DNA from: Desulfovibrionaceae bacterium UBA930
Lineage (GTDB): Bacteria; Desulfobacterota; Desulfovibrionia; Desulfovibrionales; Desulfovibrionaceae
Length of the DNA: 16,617 nt
Assembly (NCBI GenBank): GCA_002293605.1
Contig: DBDO01000179.1
Location: 12,364 to 28,980, forward strand
Direction: 5' to 3'
Shown: positions 13,829 through 16,617 of the stretch, in pieces
Layout of the letters: each line of letters opens with the position of its first letter
How positions within the stretch are numbered: position 1 is the first letter of the stretch
Program-made: the position numbers and the translations under genes
Notes under the pieces: generated by a model
What the model saw: only the letters and a program-made list of their open reading frames with translations
Told to the model about the DNA's origin: nothing
Databases searched by the model: none

Positions 13829-15436
13829 ATGAAACAGGGCCTTATCTGGCGAATCGGCTTGGCCGTGTGCGTATTTGCCGCAGCTCTTGTCTATCTGCTG
13901 CCTACCTTTCTTCTGCCTGCCCCGGTTCCGGGGCAGAAAAAGGTTGAATCTTCCTTCTCCTTTTTGCCGGATGCCCGCGTCAACCTGGGGCTGGATTTGA
14001 GGGGAGGCATTCATCTGACGCTTGAGGTGGAGGCGGAAAAAGCCCTGGAATCTTCTTTGGCGCAGCAAGGCCGCGATATCATGACCCTGGCCGCCCAGCA
14101 GGGTATGGCCATTACCAGGCCCGCATCCCTGCCTGGGGAAAAACTGGAATTTATTTTCGCCGCCTCTGGCAAGGAAGCCGTCTTTGACGAATTGCTGGCC
14201 AAAAACTTCCCCGACCTGCAATTGGATGCAAAGAGCCCGGCAGCAGAGGGGCGCACGCGTTATACCCTGGGGCTTACCTCCGAGGCTTTTGGCAGGGGCG
14301 TGGACATGGCTGTGGAGCAGGCCGTGGCGACCATTCGCAACCGCATCGACCAGTTTGGCGTGGCCGAGCCGGACGTGCGCAGACAGCGGGGCAGCAATCG
14401 CATCACCGTGCAGCTTCCCGGCATGTCTGACCCTCAGCGGGCTGTGGAAATTATCGGCAAGACCGCGCATCTGGAATTTCGTCTGGTCAGGGACGATGTT
14501 GCGCCCACATCGCGCATCGTGCCCAGAGGGGTGCTGATTCTGCCCATGGAAAGCAGAAGCGAGGGAAACGGAGCGCAGGAACAACTGATCGCCGTGGGTG
14601 AGCCTGTGCTCACCGGAACCAATATCAGCAACGCCGTGCCCTCTTTTGATCAAAAAGGGCAGTCCATCGTCAATCTTTCCTTTGACTGGGAAGGAACGAG
14701 AAAATTTGGTGAAATTACCAGTGAAAACGTGGGCAGGCGTCTGGCTATCGTGCTGGACGGCAAGGTGCATTCCGCGCCTGCGATCAATGAAAAAATCGCG
14801 GGCGGGCAAGCGCAGATCTCCGGCAGTTTCACGCCTGCAAGCGCGAACGACTTGGCTGTGGTCCTGCGCGCGGGTTCTCTTCCCGCGCCCGTGATCGTGC
14901 TTGAACAGCGTACTGTCGGCCCCTCTTTGGGGCAGGAGTCCATTAACATGGGCGTGACAGCGGCCCTGATCGGCGGCATTGCCGTGGTGGCCTTCATGCT
15001 GATCTATTATGGGGTCGCAGGGCTGATCGCCGATATCATGCTGGCGCTGGACATAGGTCTTATTCTTGCCGGTATGGCGGTTTTCGGGGCCACGCTGACC
15101 TTGCCGGGCATAGCGGGCATTGTGCTGACCATAGGTATGGCTGTTGACGCCAACGTGTTGATTTTTGAGCGCATACGGGAGGAATTGCGCCGGGGCCTCA
15201 CTCCCCTGGCTGCGGTTGAGGCTGGGTTCTCCCGCGCCATGCTGGCCATTACCGACTCCAACCTGACCACGGTGATCGCGGCCCTGATCCTGTACCAGTT
15301 CGGCACGGGGCCTGTGCGCGGCTTTGCCGTGACCCTGACCATCGGTATTGTGGCTTCGATGTTCACGGCCATCTTTGTCTCGCGCATCGTTTTCACCCTA
15401 TGGATGGGCAAACCCGGCCGCAGACTGAGCATTTAG
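13829..15436 (+). CDS. secD: Protein translocase subunit SecD
   Basis: SecD is an inner-membrane subunit that with SecF uses the proton gradient to pull secreted proteins out on the periplasmic side. The product is 535 residues, shorter than E. coli SecD (615) but typical of many bacteria. The first membrane helix is at about 8-30, then NLGLDLRGGIHLTLEVE with Asp56 and Arg58. A large periplasmic region contains GVAEPDVRRQGSN-like and GKVHSAPAINEKIAGGQAQISG sequences. The membrane half begins near LPAPVIVLEQRTVGPSLGQ and holds GMAVDANVLIFERIREE with the proton-path Asp440. ATG 13829 follows AGAGGAA with good spacing. secF starts 19 bases after its stop. Confidence 0.97.
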   Translation: MKQGLIWRIGLAVCVFAAALVYLLPTFLLPAPVPGQKKVESSFSFLPDARVNLGLDLRGGIHLTLEVEAEKALESSLAQQGRDIMTLAAQQGMAITRPASLPGEKLEFIFAASGKEAVFDELLAKNFPDLQLDAKSPAAEGRTRYTLGLTSEAFGRGVDMAVEQAVATIRNRIDQFGVAEPDVRRQRGSNRITVQLPGMSDPQRAVEIIGKTAHLEFRLVRDDVAPTSRIVPRGVLILPMESRSEGNGAQEQLIAVGEPVLTGTNISNAVPSFDQKGQSIVNLSFDWEGTRKFGEITSENVGRRLAIVLDGKVHSAPAINEKIAGGQAQISGSFTPASANDLAVVLRAGSLPAPVIVLEQRTVGPSLGQESINMGVTAALIGGIAVVAFMLIYYGVAGLIADIMLALDIGLILAGMAVFGATLTLPGIAGIVLTIGMAVDANVLIFERIREELRRGLTPLAAVEAGFSRAMLAITDSNLTTVIAALILYQFGTGPVRGFAVTLTIGIVASMFTAIFVSRIVFTLWMGKPGRRLSI

Positions 15437-15455
15437 CGCAGGGAGAAAAAGAGAC

Positions 15456-16565
15456 ATGGGACTGCATCTGATACGGAATGATTTGAATATTGATTTTGTT
15501 GGCCTGCGCAAAATATCCTATGTGCTTTCCATAGTGATTATTCTGGCCGGTTTTGTCTCGCTTGCGGTTAAGGGCGGTCCTCGTTACGGGATTGATTTTT
15601 CCGGCGGGGCGACTGTGCAGGTTAAGTTTGCTCAAGCGATTTCCGATGAAACGCTCAAAAAATCCCTGGAAAAATCTGCTCTTCCCGGACTTGCCGTGCA
15701 GCAGTTCGACCAGGAGGGCACGAGCTATCTTTTGCGCATCTCCACGGTTGAAGAAAACTCCTCGGGCATCGGCAAGGCGGTTGTCGAGGCTCTGGACGCC
15801 AACCTTGAGGGGGCGAAATACGAGATTCAGCGGCTGGAAATGGTCGGCCCCAAAGTGGGGGCCGACCTTCGCGCTCAGGCCATGGAGGCCATGTATTATG
15901 CCATTTTGTTAATCGCCATTTACGTTTCAGGGCGCTTCGAGCAGCGCTGGTTTACGGCAGGCTTTATGGCCTGCGCGCTCGGCGGAACCATGTTCGGCCT
16001 GGGCTACCTGGGCTTTGACAAGGTTTACCTCGTGTGCGCCGCAGTGCTGCTCACCGTGGTGCTGTGCTGGAAGTTCAGGCTTATTTTCGCCCTGGGCTCG
16101 ATCATCTCCATTCTGCACGATGTGCTGATTACTGTCGGCATTTTTTCCCTGCTGGACAAAGAGTTCGACTTGACCATCATTGCCGCGTTGCTCACTCTGA
16201 TCGGCTATTCACTCAACGATACTATCATTGTCTACGACCGGATACGGGAAAACCTGCACAACGACATTGTTTCCCCCATGCGGGACATCATCAACCTGAG
16301 TATTAACCAGACCTTGTCGCGCACCGTGCTGACCTCGGGCACAACCCTGTTGGCCATTCTCTCCCTGCTCGTTTTCGGGGGCGGCATTATTTTTGATTTC
16401 GCCCTGGTCATGTTCATAGGCGTCATTGTGGGCACGCTTTCATCCATCTTTGTGGCCAGCCCGATTCTGCTCATGTTCAGCGACAGCATCAGGCGCGAGG
16501 ACTTCAGGCCTAAAACGGACAAGCGCGCCAGAGACGCAGACGGCAGGCTGGCTGCACAGGTGTAA
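15456..16565 (+). CDS. secF: Protein translocase subunit SecF with extra membrane segment pair
   Basis: This is the partner of SecD. The product is 369 residues against about 320 in E. coli. The first helix is at 19-38, then YGIDFSGGATVQVKF (44-58), a periplasmic domain to about 135, and GPKVGADLRAQAMEAMYYAILLIAIYVSGRFE. The usual next element, RFALGSIISILHDVLITVG, appears only after an additional stretch (about 160-206) that contains two hydrophobic segments. The proton-path motif YSLNDTIIVYDRIREN has Asp255, and two further helices follow. The extra pair preserves overall topology and predicts eight rather than six membrane helices. ATG 15456 follows AGGGAGA at about 15440-15446. A GC hairpin stands 14 bases after the stop. 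Confidence 0.96.
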   Translation: MGLHLIRNDLNIDFVGLRKISYVLSIVIILAGFVSLAVKGGPRYGIDFSGGATVQVKFAQAISDETLKKSLEKSALPGLAVQQFDQEGTSYLLRISTVEENSSGIGKAVVEALDANLEGAKYEIQRLEMVGPKVGADLRAQAMEAMYYAILLIAIYVSGRFEQRWFTAGFMACALGGTMFGLGYLGFDKVYLVCAAVLLTVVLCWKFRLIFALGSIISILHDVLITVGIFSLLDKEFDLTIIAALLTLIGYSLNDTIIVYDRIRENLHNDIVSPMRDIINLSINQTLSRTVLTSGTTLLAILSLLVFGGGIIFDFALVMFIGVIVGTLSSIFVASPILLMFSDSIRREDFRPKTDKRARDADGRLAAQV

Positions 16566-16579
16566 ACTTGATCTTTGTA

Positions 16580-16617
16580 CTGGAGGGGCGCTGCCCCTCC
16601 AGACCTCCCCGGCAGGG
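16580..16617 (+). repeat. Hairpin and start of a repeat copy in reverse orientation (copy D, cut by window end); possible secF terminator
   Basis: CTGGAGGGGC-GCT-GCCCCTCCAG (16580-16602) is a perfect 10-bp stem, followed by ACCTCCCCGGCAGGG to the window's end. Read against the reverse complement of copy C (hairpin, then TCCCCGCCAAGGG), it looks like the second hairpin plus linker of the same composite family on the opposite strand. No T-run follows, so termination of the secDF message is possible but not demonstrated. Confidence 0.55.

Overview
The window reads as chromosomal core sequence from a sulfate-reducing deltaproteobacterium of the Desulfovibrionaceae (Desulfovibrio in the broad sense). 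The grounds are moderately high G+C, tightly packed ATGA-overlapping operons, the protein sequences themselves, and GC-rich intergenic hairpins of the GGGC-NNN-GCCC type. No phage, transposon, CRISPR, tRNA or rRNA sequence was recognised. The genus call is inference; no rRNA or other marker is present to fix it.

Layout. (1) 2-2626, plus strand: the 3' part of lptC, then lptA, lptB and a HAD-family phosphatase, nearly all coupled; this is the periplasmic bridge and ATPase of lipopolysaccharide export. (2) 2627-2762: a convergent gap with a small hairpin and a composite palindromic repeat. (3) 2763-4199, minus strand: a DegP/HtrA periplasmic protease. (4) 4374-7556, plus strand: a Fur-box promoter, three translationally coupled genes and a strong terminator. 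The genes encode a small GxxxG membrane protein, a P1B-type ATPase with Ser-Cys-Ala instead of Cys-Pro-Cys, and a small HMA-like membrane protein. This matches the fezABC operon of ferrosomes, the iron-storing membrane organelles, and is the most exciting content of the window. (5) 7574-8718: two adjacent genes that look like the N- and C-terminal halves of the recombination-associated protein RdgC. (6) 8740-10682: an OppB/OppC-type ABC permease pair without its ATPases or binding protein. (7) 10814-13204: recN and an alpha/beta hydrolase. (8) 13302-16565: yajC, then, after a 176-base hairpin-rich gap, secD and secF, the accessory subunits of the Sec translocase.

How the genes fit together. 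Much of the window serves the cell envelope: LPS transport (lpt), envelope proteolysis (degP), protein export (yajC-secDF) and oligopeptide-type uptake. The fez-like operon appears to be an iron-responsive unit with its own promoter and terminator. Its Fur site implies derepression when iron is scarce, and the ATPase would load iron into a membrane compartment. recN and the split rdgC are DNA-repair and recombination functions.

Other points of note are an apparent insertion of two extra membrane helices in SecF, an unusual N-terminal extension with two competing starts on the ATPase, and a family of dispersed composite hairpins present in both orientations.
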